Assembly: GCF_014652915.1 (NCBI RefSeq)
Contig: NZ_BMZS01000002.1
Span: 478,590-542,589, forward strand
DNA length: 64,000 nt
Origin: Thalassobaculum fulvum
GTDB taxonomy: Bacteria > Pseudomonadota > Alphaproteobacteria > Thalassobaculales > Thalassobaculaceae
Direction: 5' to 3'
In this document: piece after piece, positions 28,774-37,449 of the stretch
How positions within the stretch are numbered: the stretch's first letter is position 1
Layout of the letters: the number at the start of each line of letters is the position of its first letter
Notes under the pieces: generated by a model
The model's input: only the letters and a program-made list of their open reading frames with translations
Database searches by the model: none
What the model was told of the DNA's origin: nothing
Position numbers and translations under genes: made by a program

Positions 28774-30006
28774 TCAATGCCCGCTGAACACCAGGGCGCG
28801 GATCGGCAGGAGCAGCGTCTGAGCGCGAAGCAGGATCGCGTGGACCAGTCCGACCGTGTCGACCAGATGGTAGAATAGCCACTCGCCCATCCCCAGCCCC
28901 CCGGCCGCTATGAGGTCGTGGTTGTCGGTATAGGCATTGGCCGCGCAGGAGCTGCCGGGAAGGATATCGATGTCTTCGCCGGTGTAGAGCGGTTCCATGA
29001 ACGCCGTGATCGAACCGGGCCGAGCGACCGCCCGCACGTCGCGCAGCGTGTCGGAGGGGCGGAACTGCCCGCTGGCGATCACGTCCTGTACTTCGACGAT
29101 CACCATCGGGAACACCCTGAACGGGTGCGACAGGCAGCTGATTTCGGCAATCATCCCGACCTTGAGCACCTGAGCGGCCAGCTGGTCGAAACCGGCCTGG
29201 AACCGGCGCCCGGTCACGTCCGAAGGCACCAGGATCCCCGCCGGGCGCAGGACCGGACTGACGAAATCGCCGGGCTGCAGGGCGAACTGCTCGATCGTTC
29301 CCGGCACACCGGCATAGATCACCGTCTTGTCCAACTCGACCTCCGCCTGCGTCAGCGCGGCAACCGCGCTCGCACGCTGGGCCGGCAACAGCACCGAGAT
29401 CTGCTTCTCGACGGCAGCCTGCTGGGCGTGCGCCGCCTCCAGCGCCCCCCGCCGGCTGGCCAACTCGTTGGTGAGCCTGTCGATCTCGGCCCTGGTGACG
29501 GTCGAAGCGTTGCGGCCGGCGAGTTCCTTCTTCCTCGCAAGCTCGTCGAAGGTCTGCTGATAGGAGCCCTCTGCCTGCCGCACCTGGCCACCGGCCGCCA
29601 GCAGGTCCGCGTCGGCCACCACGATCGCCGCCTCGACCTCCTCGACCCGACGCTTGGCAGCGTCGACGGCCGCGCGCTGGCGGGCATCGTCGAGCGTGAA
29701 GAGAACCGTACCGGCTTGGACCTTCTGGTTGTTGCGCACGAACACTTCGCTCACCCGTCCCCCGGCCTCCGGGAGGATGGTGATGGTACGGAACAGCGAC
29801 GTCACGCTGCGGGTGGACGGATGGTAGTAGAAGACGATCGTGATGATGCTCAACGTCAGGATCAGGCAGGCCGTAATCCCCCAACGGAGCTCGTACCAGA
29901 TCGAGAAGATCGTGAGCTCCTGGCCCCAGCGTTTGCCCTGCACGTAACGCCGGACGAGGAAGTCGGGCAGGATCGTCAACAGCGAGCAGAAGAGGAACTC
30001 GAGCAT
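28774..30006 (-). CDS. HlyD/EmrA-family membrane fusion protein (YibH/YiaV-like)
   Basis: A 410-residue periplasmic adaptor anchored in the inner membrane. A hydrophobic N-terminal pair of segments (FLFCSLLTILPDFLV and WGITACLILTLSIITIVFYY) precedes the biotinyl-lipoyl half ITILPEAGGRVSEVFVRNNQKVQAG, a long alpha-helical hairpin (about residues 105-210, rich in Ala/Glu/Arg) and the second lipoyl half TVIYAGVPGTIEQFALQPGDFV. The C-terminus returns to a hydrophobic segment. It follows a small membrane-protein gene by 12 bp, as YibH follows YibI in E. coli. No ABC, RND or MFS pump gene is adjacent, so the exported substrate is unknown. Confidence 0.85.
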   Translation of the reverse strand: MLEFLFCSLLTILPDFLVRRYVQGKRWGQELTIFSIWYELRWGITACLILTLSIITIVFYYHPSTRSVTSLFRTITILPEAGGRVSEVFVRNNQKVQAGTVLFTLDDARQRAAVDAAKRRVEEVEAAIVVADADLLAAGGQVRQAEGSYQQTFDELARKKELAGRNASTVTRAEIDRLTNELASRRGALEAAHAQQAAVEKQISVLLPAQRASAVAALTQAEVELDKTVIYAGVPGTIEQFALQPGDFVSPVLRPAGILVPSDVTGRRFQAGFDQLAAQVLKVGMIAEISCLSHPFRVFPMVIVEVQDVIASGQFRPSDTLRDVRAVARPGSITAFMEPLYTGEDIDILPGSSCAANAYTDNHDLIAAGGLGMGEWLFYHLVDTVGLVHAILLRAQTLLLPIRALVFSGH

Positions 30007-30018
30007 CGGGGCCCCCGG

Positions 30019-30447
30019 TCAGTCGGCCGGCTCGTTCGGGACCGGCGTCTTCGCCGTCGGCATCGGCCCGGCGGTCGGCGCCTCCTGCACCGCCGGCCTG
30101 CCGGCCGGGCGCGCGAGTTCCTTCAGATTGTCGGCAATTGCCTGAAGCGGCGCCGTGAAGTTCGGCAATCGGACTGCCGCAAGCAACAGGGCAGCGATCC
30201 AGAAGATGTTGTCGTGGGTGAACAGGGCAACCAGCGACAGGACACCCACCAACTGGAATTGAGCGTGATTCTCGCGATGCGCAATACTCTCCGGCAGCGC
30301 GTGCAGCCTGAAGTACGTCACGCCGATCAAGACGACCAAGAGCAGGATGAAAACGGAGAGCCTGCTGAACAGAACATCGTCCCCGCCCGGCCCGGCGATA
30401 TAGCTGGGAACATGGCCAGCAAGCTCGTGCATACCGGGAACAGCCAT
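30019..30447 (-). CDS. Small inner-membrane protein resembling DUF3302 (YibI/YiaW) partner of HlyD protein
   Basis: A 142-residue protein with two membrane helices (LSVFILLLVVLIGVTYF and VLSLVALFTHDNIFWIAALLLA) and a ~45-residue Pro/Ala-rich tail. The segment LHALPESIAHRENHAQFQLVG followed by SLVALFTHDNIFW matches the layout of E. coli YibI/YiaW (DUF3302): LH-x-[IL]P-x2-IA-x2-R-x-H then G-x2-SLF. It is followed by a YibH-like gene 12 bp downstream, the same pairing as in E. coli. The match is by eye and remote. Start ATG 30447 has only a G-rich upstream stretch; an internal ATG at 30432 is possible. Confidence 0.62.
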   Translation of the reverse strand: MAVPGMHELAGHVPSYIAGPGGDDVLFSRLSVFILLLVVLIGVTYFRLHALPESIAHRENHAQFQLVGVLSLVALFTHDNIFWIAALLLAAVRLPNFTAPLQAIADNLKELARPAGRPAVQEAPTAGPMPTAKTPVPNEPAD

Positions 30448-30721
30448 GATCGCCCCGCTGTTTTTTGATTAATGTTTGAGGCGAATATACGCCAAATCGA
30501 TGGCGCCCGAACAGATGCGTCGCCCGCGGCCCGCCACAAGCCCGGGCGATCTGCCTCTCGACCGGGGCGACGAGGCGCGGGGGACGGAACCGGCGCTTCG
30601 CTCCGCTCGTCCCGGAAAAAGCCGTCCGTGCGCGCAGGCACTGGCCCTTCCCCCGGCTTCGTGCGCTAACATGCCGGCCCGCCTTGCCGTCAGGCACGCC
30701 ACCAGTTAACGGAGATGCCCC

Positions 30722-31582
30722 ATGCGGTCGACCACGCCGCGCGAGAAGTTCCGCGCCGTCCTGTCGGGCGAGCGCTGCGTGCATCCGGGATCGGTCTACG
30801 ACCCGATCTCGGCGCGCATCGCCGAGGACCTCGGATTCGAGGTCGGCATGTTCGCCGGATCGGTCGCGTCGATGGCGGTGCTGGGCGCGCCCGACCTGAT
30901 CGTCCTGACCCTGAGCGAGTTCGCCGACCAGGCGCGGCGAATCTGCCGGGCCGGGTCGCTGCCGCTGATGGTCGACGCCGACCACGGCTACGGCAACGCG
31001 CTGAACGTCAAGCGCACGGTCGAGGAGCTGGAGGTCGCGGGCATCTCCGGCCTCAGCATCGAGGACACCGTGCTGCCGCGCCCGTTCGGCTCCGGCGGCA
31101 AGACCGAGCTGCTGTCGATCGAGGAGGGCGTCGGCAAGATGAAGGCGGCGGTCGCCGGGCGATCCGATCCCGGGTTGTGCATCTTCGGGCGGACCAGTGC
31201 GGCCGGCATCACCGGCACCGAGGACTGCATCGCCCGCGTGAAGGCCTATCAGGACACCGGGGTCGACGCGATCTTCCTGGTCGGCGTGAAGGACCGTGCC
31301 CAGCTCGAGGCGATCGCCGCCGAGACCCGGCTGCCGCTGATGCTGGGCGGCGCCGGCAAGGCGATGATGGACAAGGACTACCTGGCGTCGCAGGGCGTGC
31401 GGATCTGCCTGCAGGGGCACCAGCCATTCGCCGCCGGGGTGCAGGCGGTATACGCCACCCTGAAGGCGCTGCGCGACGGCGTCGCCCCGGCCGACCTGCC
31501 GGGCGTGGCCTCGGCCGAGCTGATGAAGCAGGTGACGCGCGGCGACGACTACGACCGCTGGACCCGGGACTTCCTGGACTGA
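30722..31582 (+). CDS. Oxaloacetate decarboxylase-like enzyme (isocitrate lyase/PEP mutase superfamily)
   Basis: A 286-residue TIM-barrel enzyme closely resembling Pseudomonas PA4872, an oxaloacetate decarboxylase. Shared stretches include VYDPISARIAEDLGFEVGMFAGSVASM, DADHGYGNALNVKRTVEELE (metal-binding Asp), and SIEDTVLPRPFG with the conserved Glu-Asp. The usual KKCGH-type catalytic loop of isocitrate lyases is absent, as in PA4872. It would convert oxaloacetate to pyruvate with Mg2+. GGAG lies 7 bp before the ATG. An MFS transporter gene starts 4 bp after its stop, so the pair is an operon that may import and decarboxylate a related organic acid. Confidence 0.85.
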   Translation: MRSTTPREKFRAVLSGERCVHPGSVYDPISARIAEDLGFEVGMFAGSVASMAVLGAPDLIVLTLSEFADQARRICRAGSLPLMVDADHGYGNALNVKRTVEELEVAGISGLSIEDTVLPRPFGSGGKTELLSIEEGVGKMKAAVAGRSDPGLCIFGRTSAAGITGTEDCIARVKAYQDTGVDAIFLVGVKDRAQLEAIAAETRLPLMLGGAGKAMMDKDYLASQGVRICLQGHQPFAAGVQAVYATLKALRDGVAPADLPGVASAELMKQVTRGDDYDRWTRDFLD

Positions 31583-31586
31583 GCGG

Positions 31587-32822
31587 ATGTCGACGGGGGC
31601 GCAGGTCAGCACCGATGCGACGGCGGCGCTGGGCGGCGCGCGCTGGCTGATCCTGTTCGGGATCTGGCTGGTCTATCTCTGCTTCGGGATGACCACGGTG
31701 TCGCTGGCGCCGATCGTCGCGCCGATCACCCGCGACCTGGGGCTCAGCCACGCCGCCATGGGCAGCGTGCTCGGCATCTGGCAGCTGGTGTACATCGCCG
31801 CCGCCATTCCCTGCGGCGCCCTGCTCGACCGTCTGGGCGCCCGGCGCGCCCTGTTCATCGGCGCGCTGATCGTCGCCGCCTCCGGGCTCGCCCGCAGCTT
31901 CGCGGCCGACTACGCCACCCTGCTGCTGGCGGTCGGGCTGTTCGGGATCGGCGGGCCGATCGTGTCGTCCGGCGCCCCGAAGGCGGTCGCCCAGCTGTTC
32001 ACCGGCAGCCAGCGCGGGCTGGCCATGGGGATCTACATCACCGGGCCGGCGCTCGGTTCGGTGATCGTACTGTCGATGACCAATTCGATAGTGATGCCGG
32101 CGGTCGGCCACGACTGGCATCGCGCCCTGCAGCTGTGGTCGATCGCCACCTTCGCCGGTGCCGGGATCTGGCTGCTGCTGTCGCTGCACCCGGCGGCGCG
32201 CCGGCTCGACGCCGGGTCCGACGGCGGTCCGCGGCCGAAGCAGATCCAGGTGGTCGGCGACCTGTTCCGGCTGCCGGCCGTCCGGCTTCTGCTTCTGATG
32301 GCGGTCGGGATCTTCAGCTTCAACCACGGCCTCAACAACTGGCTGCCGGAGCTGCTGCGCCACGGCGGCATGACCGCCACCGAAGCCGGTTACTGGGCGA
32401 CGGTGCCGACCGCCGTCGGCATCATGGGCTCGCTGCTGATCCCGCGGCTGGCGACGCCGGAACGGCGCTTCGTGCTGCTGGCCGGGCTCGGCGGGGCCGC
32501 CATGCTGGCCAGCCTGATGCTCGACACCGGCGCCGGGCCGACCCTGATGGCCGGGCTGGTGCTGCAGGGGATCGCCCGCAGCTCGCTGATGACCGTGGCC
32601 ATCCTGACACTGGTCGAGACCCGCGGCGTCGGCGAGCGGTATGCAGGCACCGCGACCGGGCTGTTCTTCTCGGCCGCCGAGATCGGCGGTGCCGGCGGAC
32701 CGATCCTGCTCGGCGTGCTGTACGACGCCACCGGCGGCTTCGACGCCGGGCTGTTCCTGCTCGCCGGGGTCGGCGCGCTGCTTGCGGTGGGCGCCCTGCG
32801 CCTGCGGCGGATCTCCGCCTGA
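31587..32822 (+). CDS. MFS transporter (CynX/NimT-like)
   Basis: A 411-residue inner-membrane carrier with about 12 helices. The first helix is [21 protein letters not shown], and the A-motif region between helices 2 and 3 reads [14 protein letters not shown]. The central cytoplasmic loop contains [20 protein letters not shown]. It begins 4 bp after the oxaloacetate-decarboxylase-like gene and is probably co-translated; the shared substrate is likely a small organic acid. Family placement near CynX/NimT transporters is based on overall pattern only. Confidence 0.82.
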   Translation: MSTGAQVSTDATAALGGARWLILFGIWLVYLCFGMTTVSLAPIVAPITRDLGLSHAAMGSVLGIWQLVYIAAAIPCGALLDRLGARRALFIGALIVAASGLARSFAADYATLLLAVGLFGIGGPIVSSGAPKAVAQLFTGSQRGLAMGIYITGPALGSVIVLSMTNSIVMPAVGHDWHRALQLWSIATFAGAGIWLLLSLHPAARRLDAGSDGGPRPKQIQVVGDLFRLPAVRLLLLMAVGIFSFNHGLNNWLPELLRHGGMTATEAGYWATVPTAVGIMGSLLIPRLATPERRFVLLAGLGGAAMLASLMLDTGAGPTLMAGLVLQGIARSSLMTVAILTLVETRGVGERYAGTATGLFFSAAEIGGAGGPILLGVLYDATGGFDAGLFLLAGVGALLAVGALRLRRISA

Positions 32823-32892
32823 CACCCGGGTGGACGCACGGCCGCTGGCCGTCCTAGCCTGTTGTCAGACAATGAACGGGAGGGTTCAGGCC

Positions 32893-33873
32893 ATGCGCAT
32901 CCGACGAATGGGCGGCGGGCTCGACCTGCCGGTGATCGGTCTCGGCTGCATGGTGATGCCCGGCTTCTACGGTCCGGCCGACGAGGCGGAGTCGATCGCC
33001 ACCCTGCACCGCGCCGCCGAGATCGGCGTCACCCACCTCGACACTTCCGACGCCTACGGCGCCGGCCGGAACGAGGAGCTGATCGGCAACGCCATCAAGG
33101 GCAGGCGCGACCGCTACGTCATCGCCTCGAAGTTCGGCAACACCCGCACCCCCGACGGCAAGCCCGCGGCCGACGGCCGACCCGACTACGTCCAGCAGGC
33201 CTGCGAGGCCAGCCTGAAGCGGCTCGGCATCGACGTCATCGACCTGTACTACCAGCACCGGGTCGACACCTCGGTGCCGATCGAGGACACGGTCGGCGCC
33301 ATGGCCCGGCTGGTCGAGCAGGGCAAGGTGCGGTTCCTCGGGCTGTCCGAGGCGGCCCCCGACACCATCCGGCGGGCCCATGCGGTGCACCCGATCGCGG
33401 CCCTGCAGACCGAGTACTCGCTGTGGTCGCGCGATTCCGAGCAGCACGTGCTGCCGCTGACCGCCGAGCTCGGCATCGGCTACGTCGCCTACTCGCCGCT
33501 CGGCCGCGGCATGCTGGGCGGCGAAGTCGCCGGCGCCGACAGCATCGGCGAGGGCGACCGACGGCGCGAGCACCCGCGCTTCCAGGGCGACAACCTGGCG
33601 CACAACCTGGCGCTGGTCGACAAGCTGCGGGCGGTCGCCGACGCCAAGGGCTGCACGCCGGCGCAGATCGCCATCGCCTGGGTGCTGGCCCGGGCCGACA
33701 ACATCGTCGCGATCCCGGGGACCCGGCGGGTCAGGCACCTGGAGGCCAACGCCGCGGCCGCCGAGATCGCCCTGTCGGCCGCCGACCTGGCCGCCCTCGA
33801 CGCCGCCTTCCCGCCCGGAGCCGCCCACGGCGACCGCTACCCGGCCGCCCAGCTGGCGATGCTGCACCACTGA
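32893..33873 (+). CDS. Aldo/keto reductase
   Basis: A 326-residue NADP-dependent TIM-barrel oxidoreductase of the YajO/PdxI-like (AKR11/13) group. The catalytic tetrad is visible: Asp and Tyr in [14 protein letters not shown], Lys in [10 protein letters not shown], and His in LYYQHRVD. The cofactor site includes the late [17 protein letters not shown] 32893 follows GGGAGG by about 9 bp; the open frame further upstream runs inside the MFS gene and is not coding. The 70-bp gap from the MFS gene leaves co-transcription open. The substrate is unknown. Confidence 0.92.
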   Translation: MRIRRMGGGLDLPVIGLGCMVMPGFYGPADEAESIATLHRAAEIGVTHLDTSDAYGAGRNEELIGNAIKGRRDRYVIASKFGNTRTPDGKPAADGRPDYVQQACEASLKRLGIDVIDLYYQHRVDTSVPIEDTVGAMARLVEQGKVRFLGLSEAAPDTIRRAHAVHPIAALQTEYSLWSRDSEQHVLPLTAELGIGYVAYSPLGRGMLGGEVAGADSIGEGDRRREHPRFQGDNLAHNLALVDKLRAVADAKGCTPAQIAIAWVLARADNIVAIPGTRRVRHLEANAAAAEIALSAADLAALDAAFPPGAAHGDRYPAAQLAMLHH

Positions 33874-33896
33874 GGAGTGTCGGCTCCGGCCGCGGA

Positions 33897-34059
33897 GCCC
33901 GTCGCTTCATGGGTTCCGGCTCCGTCCCGCCGACGGCGGTCCGGTCCGGAATGACGACAGGAAGAGAGGGGCGCCCGGTTTCCCTTCTCCGATCGTCATT
34001 CCGGACGGATGCGCCGCCCTCGGCGCAGTCGAGCCGGAACCCACGGCACCGACGGGCGC
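33897..34059. repeat. Intergenic palindromic repeat, copy C
   Basis: A 163-bp element. The left edge GCCCGTCGCTTCATGGG then TTCCGGCTC is mirrored by GAGCCGGAACCCACGG then CACCGACGGGCGC at 34031-34059. The inner perfect 14-bp arms are 33944-33957 and 33993-34006 (GTCCGGAATGACGA). It starts 23 bp after the aldo/keto reductase stop. It is the only copy between tandem rather than convergent genes. Confidence 0.78.
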
Positions 34060-34167
34060 ATCCCTTCCTCCCGCGACCTGCCGAACGAATCGCGGCCGGC
34101 AGCGGAAAGCGGTACGCTGGGCCTGCGAGAATCTGACCTCGCCTCGGCACGGGAGGAGGAACAGCAC

Positions 34168-34650
34168 ATGCCCAAAATCTTACGCTACGCGTGGATCGGC
34201 GCCGCCGTGGCCGCGTCCATGGCACTCCCGCTGCACGCCCGCGCTTCGGACGTCACCGAATACGTGGTCGAAGCCACCTTCGATGGCGTCCGTCTGGACC
34301 TGCGCGATGCCGTGATCAACCGCGGGTACACGATCGACTACGAAGCCTTCATCGGCGACATGCTGGCGCGGACGTCCGACGACGTCGGCGGCAAGAAGAC
34401 GATCTACAAGCACGCGGAGACCATTCAGTTCTGCTCCGCCGTGCTGTCGCGGCGGGCGATGGAAGCCGATGCGGCCAACATCGCCTTCTGTCCCTACGTC
34501 CTGTTCGCCTACGAGACGGCGGACGCGCCGGGCAAGGTCCATGTGGGCTTCCGGCGTCTGGACGAACGCGGAAGCGAGGTCTCGAAGGCGGCGCTGGCGG
34601 CGGTCAACGCCCTGCTGGACGAGATCGCCCGGGAAGCCACCGGTCGATAG
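34168..34650 (+). CDS. Secreted DUF302-family protein
   Basis: A 160-residue protein with a Sec signal peptide (LRYAWIGAAVAASMALPLHARAS) and a DUF302-like domain, recognised by the opening VVEATFDGVRLDLRDAVINRGY and the later ETIQFCSAVLSRRAMEAD then AFCPYVLFAYE, where two Cys are placed as in secreted DUF302 relatives. It probably acts in the periplasm; function is unknown, though DUF302 proteins are often found beside redox and metal genes. A strong GGGAGGAGGA site precedes ATG 34168. The iron-type operon starts 230 bp downstream, but its own promoter palindromes separate them. Confidence 0.75.
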   Translation: MPKILRYAWIGAAVAASMALPLHARASDVTEYVVEATFDGVRLDLRDAVINRGYTIDYEAFIGDMLARTSDDVGGKKTIYKHAETIQFCSAVLSRRAMEADAANIAFCPYVLFAYETADAPGKVHVGFRRLDERGSEVSKAALAAVNALLDEIAREATGR

Positions 34651-34756
34651 ACCGACCGGTGCGCCATGATCGCGCGCCACCCAGCCGGCGCACCCCGCCG
34701 GCGGCGATGCCGCGGCGTTGGCGATAGTCCTGCCGCCGTCCCTTCTGCTGCACTTA

Positions 34757-34804
34757 TTGCGACCGGCTCGCAAAACACCCCTTGAAACTGCGAGGCGTTC
34801 GCAA
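34757..34804. promoter_or_regulatory. Two Fur-like palindromes upstream of the imelysin operon
   Basis: TTGCGA-N5-TCGCAA at 34757-34773 is perfect, and CTGCGA-N5-TCGCAA at 34788-34804 is matched at five of six pairs. Their centres are 31 bp apart, about three helical turns, so two dimers could bind the same DNA face. They lie 77-124 bp before the imelysin start in a locally AT-richer stretch. TTGC/GCAA-ended palindromes of this size resemble alphaproteobacterial Fur sites, and iron control fits the downstream genes. Regulator identity is inferred. Confidence 0.6.
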
Positions 34805-34880
34805 TACCAATGCCCCGGTCAGCGCCACCCGGCGACCGGTGTGGCGCTCCCCGCAGGAGCCCAGCACCGGGAGGGACCGG

Positions 34881-36164
34881 ATGATCGCCTTCACCCGCAC
34901 CGCCGCCATGGCGGTCGCGCTCGCCACGGCCGCGGCACTGCCGACGGCAGCAACCGCCACCGCCCCCGACGGCAAGGCGGTGATCGCCAACTACCAGGCG
35001 ATCGCCCATGCGATGTACCAGGACGCCCACACCGGCGCGGTCGCGCTGAAGGCGGCGGTCGACAAGCTGGTCGCGGCCCCGTCGGAGCAGACCCTGGCGG
35101 CCGCCCGCGCCGCCTGGATCGCCGCCCGCCCGGCCTACCAGCAGACCGAGGGTTTCCGGTTCGGCAGCGCCATCGTCGACGACTGGGAAGGCCGGGTGAA
35201 CGCCTGGCCGCTGGACGAGGGGCTGATCGACTACGTCGACGCCGGCTACGGCAGCGAGGCGCCGCACAACCCGCTGTACACCGCCAACGTGATCGCCAAC
35301 CCGAAGATCCGGGTCGGCGCGACCATGGTCGACGCCACCACCATCGACAAGAAGCTGATCGCTGACCTGCACGAGGCCCAGGAGGTCGAGGCCAACGTGT
35401 CGATCGGCTACCACGCCATCGAGTTCCTGCTGTGGGGCCAGGACCTGAACGGCACCGGCCCGGGTGCCGGCAACCGGCCCTACACCGACTACGACACCGC
35501 CACCTGCACCCACGGCCACTGCGACCGGCGCGCCGCCTACCTGGTGGCCGCCACCGACCTGCTGGTCGACGACCTGGCCGAGATGGTCGCCAACTGGGCG
35601 CCCGGCGGCCCGGCCCGCGCCGAGCTGGAGGGCAAGGGCACCGAGGGCGCGCTGGCCGCCATCCTGACCGGCCTCGGCAGCCTGTCCTACGGCGAACTGG
35701 CCGGCGAGCGCATGAAGCTCGGCCTGATCCTGCACGACCCGGAGGAGGAGCATGACTGCTTCTCCGACAACACCCACAACTCGCACTACTACGATCAGGT
35801 CGGGATGCTGGCGATCGCCACCGGCCGCTACGTGCGGACCGACGGCACGGTGGTCGAGGGGCCGGGCATCCTCGATCTCGCCGCCGCCAAGGACAAGGCG
35901 GCCGCCGACGAGATGCGCAAGGCGTTCGAGGCGACCAAGGCCCGGATGCAGGTCATGAAGGTCACCGCCGACAGCGGCAAAATGGCCTACGACCAGATGA
36001 TCGGCGAGGGCAACGAGGCCGGGAACAGGATCGTCCAGGACGCCATCGACGGCCTGGTCGCACAGACCAAGACCGTGGAGCGCGTGGTCGCCGCGCTCGA
36101 CCTGAAGATCGAGATCGAAGGGTCGGACAGCCTCGACAACCCGGCGACCGTCGGGAAGAACTGA
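34881..36164 (+). CDS. Imelysin-family periplasmic/outer-membrane iron protein (IcmP/IrpA-like)
   Basis: A 427-residue exported protein with Sec signal (RTAAMAVALATAAALPTAATA) and a single imelysin peptidase-like domain built of two four-helix bundles. The signature G-x-H-x-x-E is present as GYHAIEFLLWGQD with His178 and Glu181; HDCFSDNTHNSHYYDQ follows in the second half. Imelysins are iron-regulated proteins linked to iron uptake rather than proven proteases. ATG 34881 has GGGAGGG upstream. It is the first gene of the six-gene operon and lies just downstream of paired Fur-like palindromes. The DUF2325 gene follows after 13 bp. Confidence 0.93.
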   Translation: MIAFTRTAAMAVALATAAALPTAATATAPDGKAVIANYQAIAHAMYQDAHTGAVALKAAVDKLVAAPSEQTLAAARAAWIAARPAYQQTEGFRFGSAIVDDWEGRVNAWPLDEGLIDYVDAGYGSEAPHNPLYTANVIANPKIRVGATMVDATTIDKKLIADLHEAQEVEANVSIGYHAIEFLLWGQDLNGTGPGAGNRPYTDYDTATCTHGHCDRRAAYLVAATDLLVDDLAEMVANWAPGGPARAELEGKGTEGALAAILTGLGSLSYGELAGERMKLGLILHDPEEEHDCFSDNTHNSHYYDQVGMLAIATGRYVRTDGTVVEGPGILDLAAAKDKAAADEMRKAFEATKARMQVMKVTADSGKMAYDQMIGEGNEAGNRIVQDAIDGLVAQTKTVERVVAALDLKIEIEGSDSLDNPATVGKN

Positions 36165-36177
36165 GCCGGCCGCCGCC

Positions 36178-37449
36178 ATGATCTTCACCGGCCGCCTGAC
36201 GGACCACGACCCGGCCCGGGGCGCGCACACCGCCCCGGAACCGGGCGCGGATGCGGCACCCGAGGCTGCCCCGGATTCGGCACCGTCGGGCGGCCGGCTG
36301 AAGCTCTGGGAGATCGGCGGCGGCTTCCACTGCTCGATCGTCGGCACCTGCCTCGCCACATCGGACCTGACGGCGCTCACCCGCCGGCTGCGGCTGACCC
36401 CGCCGATCGACGCCACCGACTACGAGATCCACGGCTACTACGTCCAGCAGGCCACCAAGGAGGGCGCCGTCGCCCGCGCCCTGCACCGGCTGCTCGACCA
36501 CCGCCACGAAGGCGCCTTACGGCGGGTCGCCCGCACCCGGGACGACCGCGCGCTCGCCGTCCTCTGGGACGAGTTCAAGGCGTCCGGTCGGGTCGCCGGC
36601 GGCTACTGGGCCTTGCTGTCGCACCGCCACGTCCCGCAGGAGCTGCGCGCCCGCGCCTTCGGCGAGGTCCACATGATGTCGCACCTGCAGGGTGCCGCGG
36701 TGCGCGACCAGGCCGCCCGGGTCGACCAGCTCGAGCGCGAGAACGCCGAGCTGCGCGAGCGCCTGGGCCGCACCGCCCGTGCCGCCCAGGATGCCCAGAC
36801 CGCGCTGGAGGAGCGCGACCGCCGGATCGCCGGCCTGTCCGAGCGGCTGACCGCCGCCGAGGCCGCCGCCGCCCGTCCCGGACGCCCGGTCGCCAGCGCT
36901 ATCGAGCGCAAGCTGGCCAAGCGCGAGCGCAGCCTGGCGGCCGCTCGAGTGCGGGCCCGCGACCTGGAGGCCCAGGTCGAGAGACTCGCCACCGAACTCG
37001 CCGCGCTCCGGCCCGCCGAGCGCCCCGGCCCCCTGCCTTCCGCCACCGTGCCGGCGCTCGCCGCCGATGCCCCGGCGACGCTGCCGCCGCGGATTCCGGG
37101 CGGCGCGTGCCGGCTGCTCTATGTCGGTGGCCGGCCGGGCCTGCTGCCGCACCTGCGCGACGTCGCCGAGCGCCGGCAGGCCAGTCTGGTGCACCACGAC
37201 GGCGGCAAGGAAGAGACCCTGCAGCGCATCGACGATCTGGTCGAACGGGTCGATGCCGTGCTTTGCCCGATCGACTGCGTCAGCCACTCGGCCTGCCTGC
37301 GGGTCAAGCATCTCTGCCAGCGCCACGACAAACCTTTCCTGCCGCTGAAGACGTCGAGCCGGTCGTGCTTCGCACGGGCACTGGTGCAACTCGGACTGAC
37401 GCCGCCGCCGACGGAGGCCGGTGGGCGTCGGCCTGCGGGGTCGCGATGA
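36178..37449 (+). CDS. DUF2325-domain protein with coiled coil and conserved Cys/His
   Basis: A 423-residue protein without signal peptide, so probably cytoplasmic. The N-terminal ~150 residues contain LKLWEIGGGFHCSIVGTCL, a conserved Cys/His block. Residues ~175-285 form a charged coiled coil (QLERENAELRERL and similar heptads). The C-terminal DUF2325 domain runs from LLYVGGRPGLLPHLRDVAE through LVHHDGGKEE to CPIDCVSHSACLRVKHLC and PFLPLKTSS. The clustered Cys and His suggest metal binding or redox sensing. It sits between imelysin and multicopper oxidase genes, overlapping the latter by ATGA. Its function is unknown; a cytosolic metal sensor or chaperone is my inference. Confidence 0.85.
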   Translation: MIFTGRLTDHDPARGAHTAPEPGADAAPEAAPDSAPSGGRLKLWEIGGGFHCSIVGTCLATSDLTALTRRLRLTPPIDATDYEIHGYYVQQATKEGAVARALHRLLDHRHEGALRRVARTRDDRALAVLWDEFKASGRVAGGYWALLSHRHVPQELRARAFGEVHMMSHLQGAAVRDQAARVDQLERENAELRERLGRTARAAQDAQTALEERDRRIAGLSERLTAAEAAAARPGRPVASAIERKLAKRERSLAAARVRARDLEAQVERLATELAALRPAERPGPLPSATVPALAADAPATLPPRIPGGACRLLYVGGRPGLLPHLRDVAERRQASLVHHDGGKEETLQRIDDLVERVDAVLCPIDCVSHSACLRVKHLCQRHDKPFLPLKTSSRSCFARALVQLGLTPPPTEAGGRRPAGSR

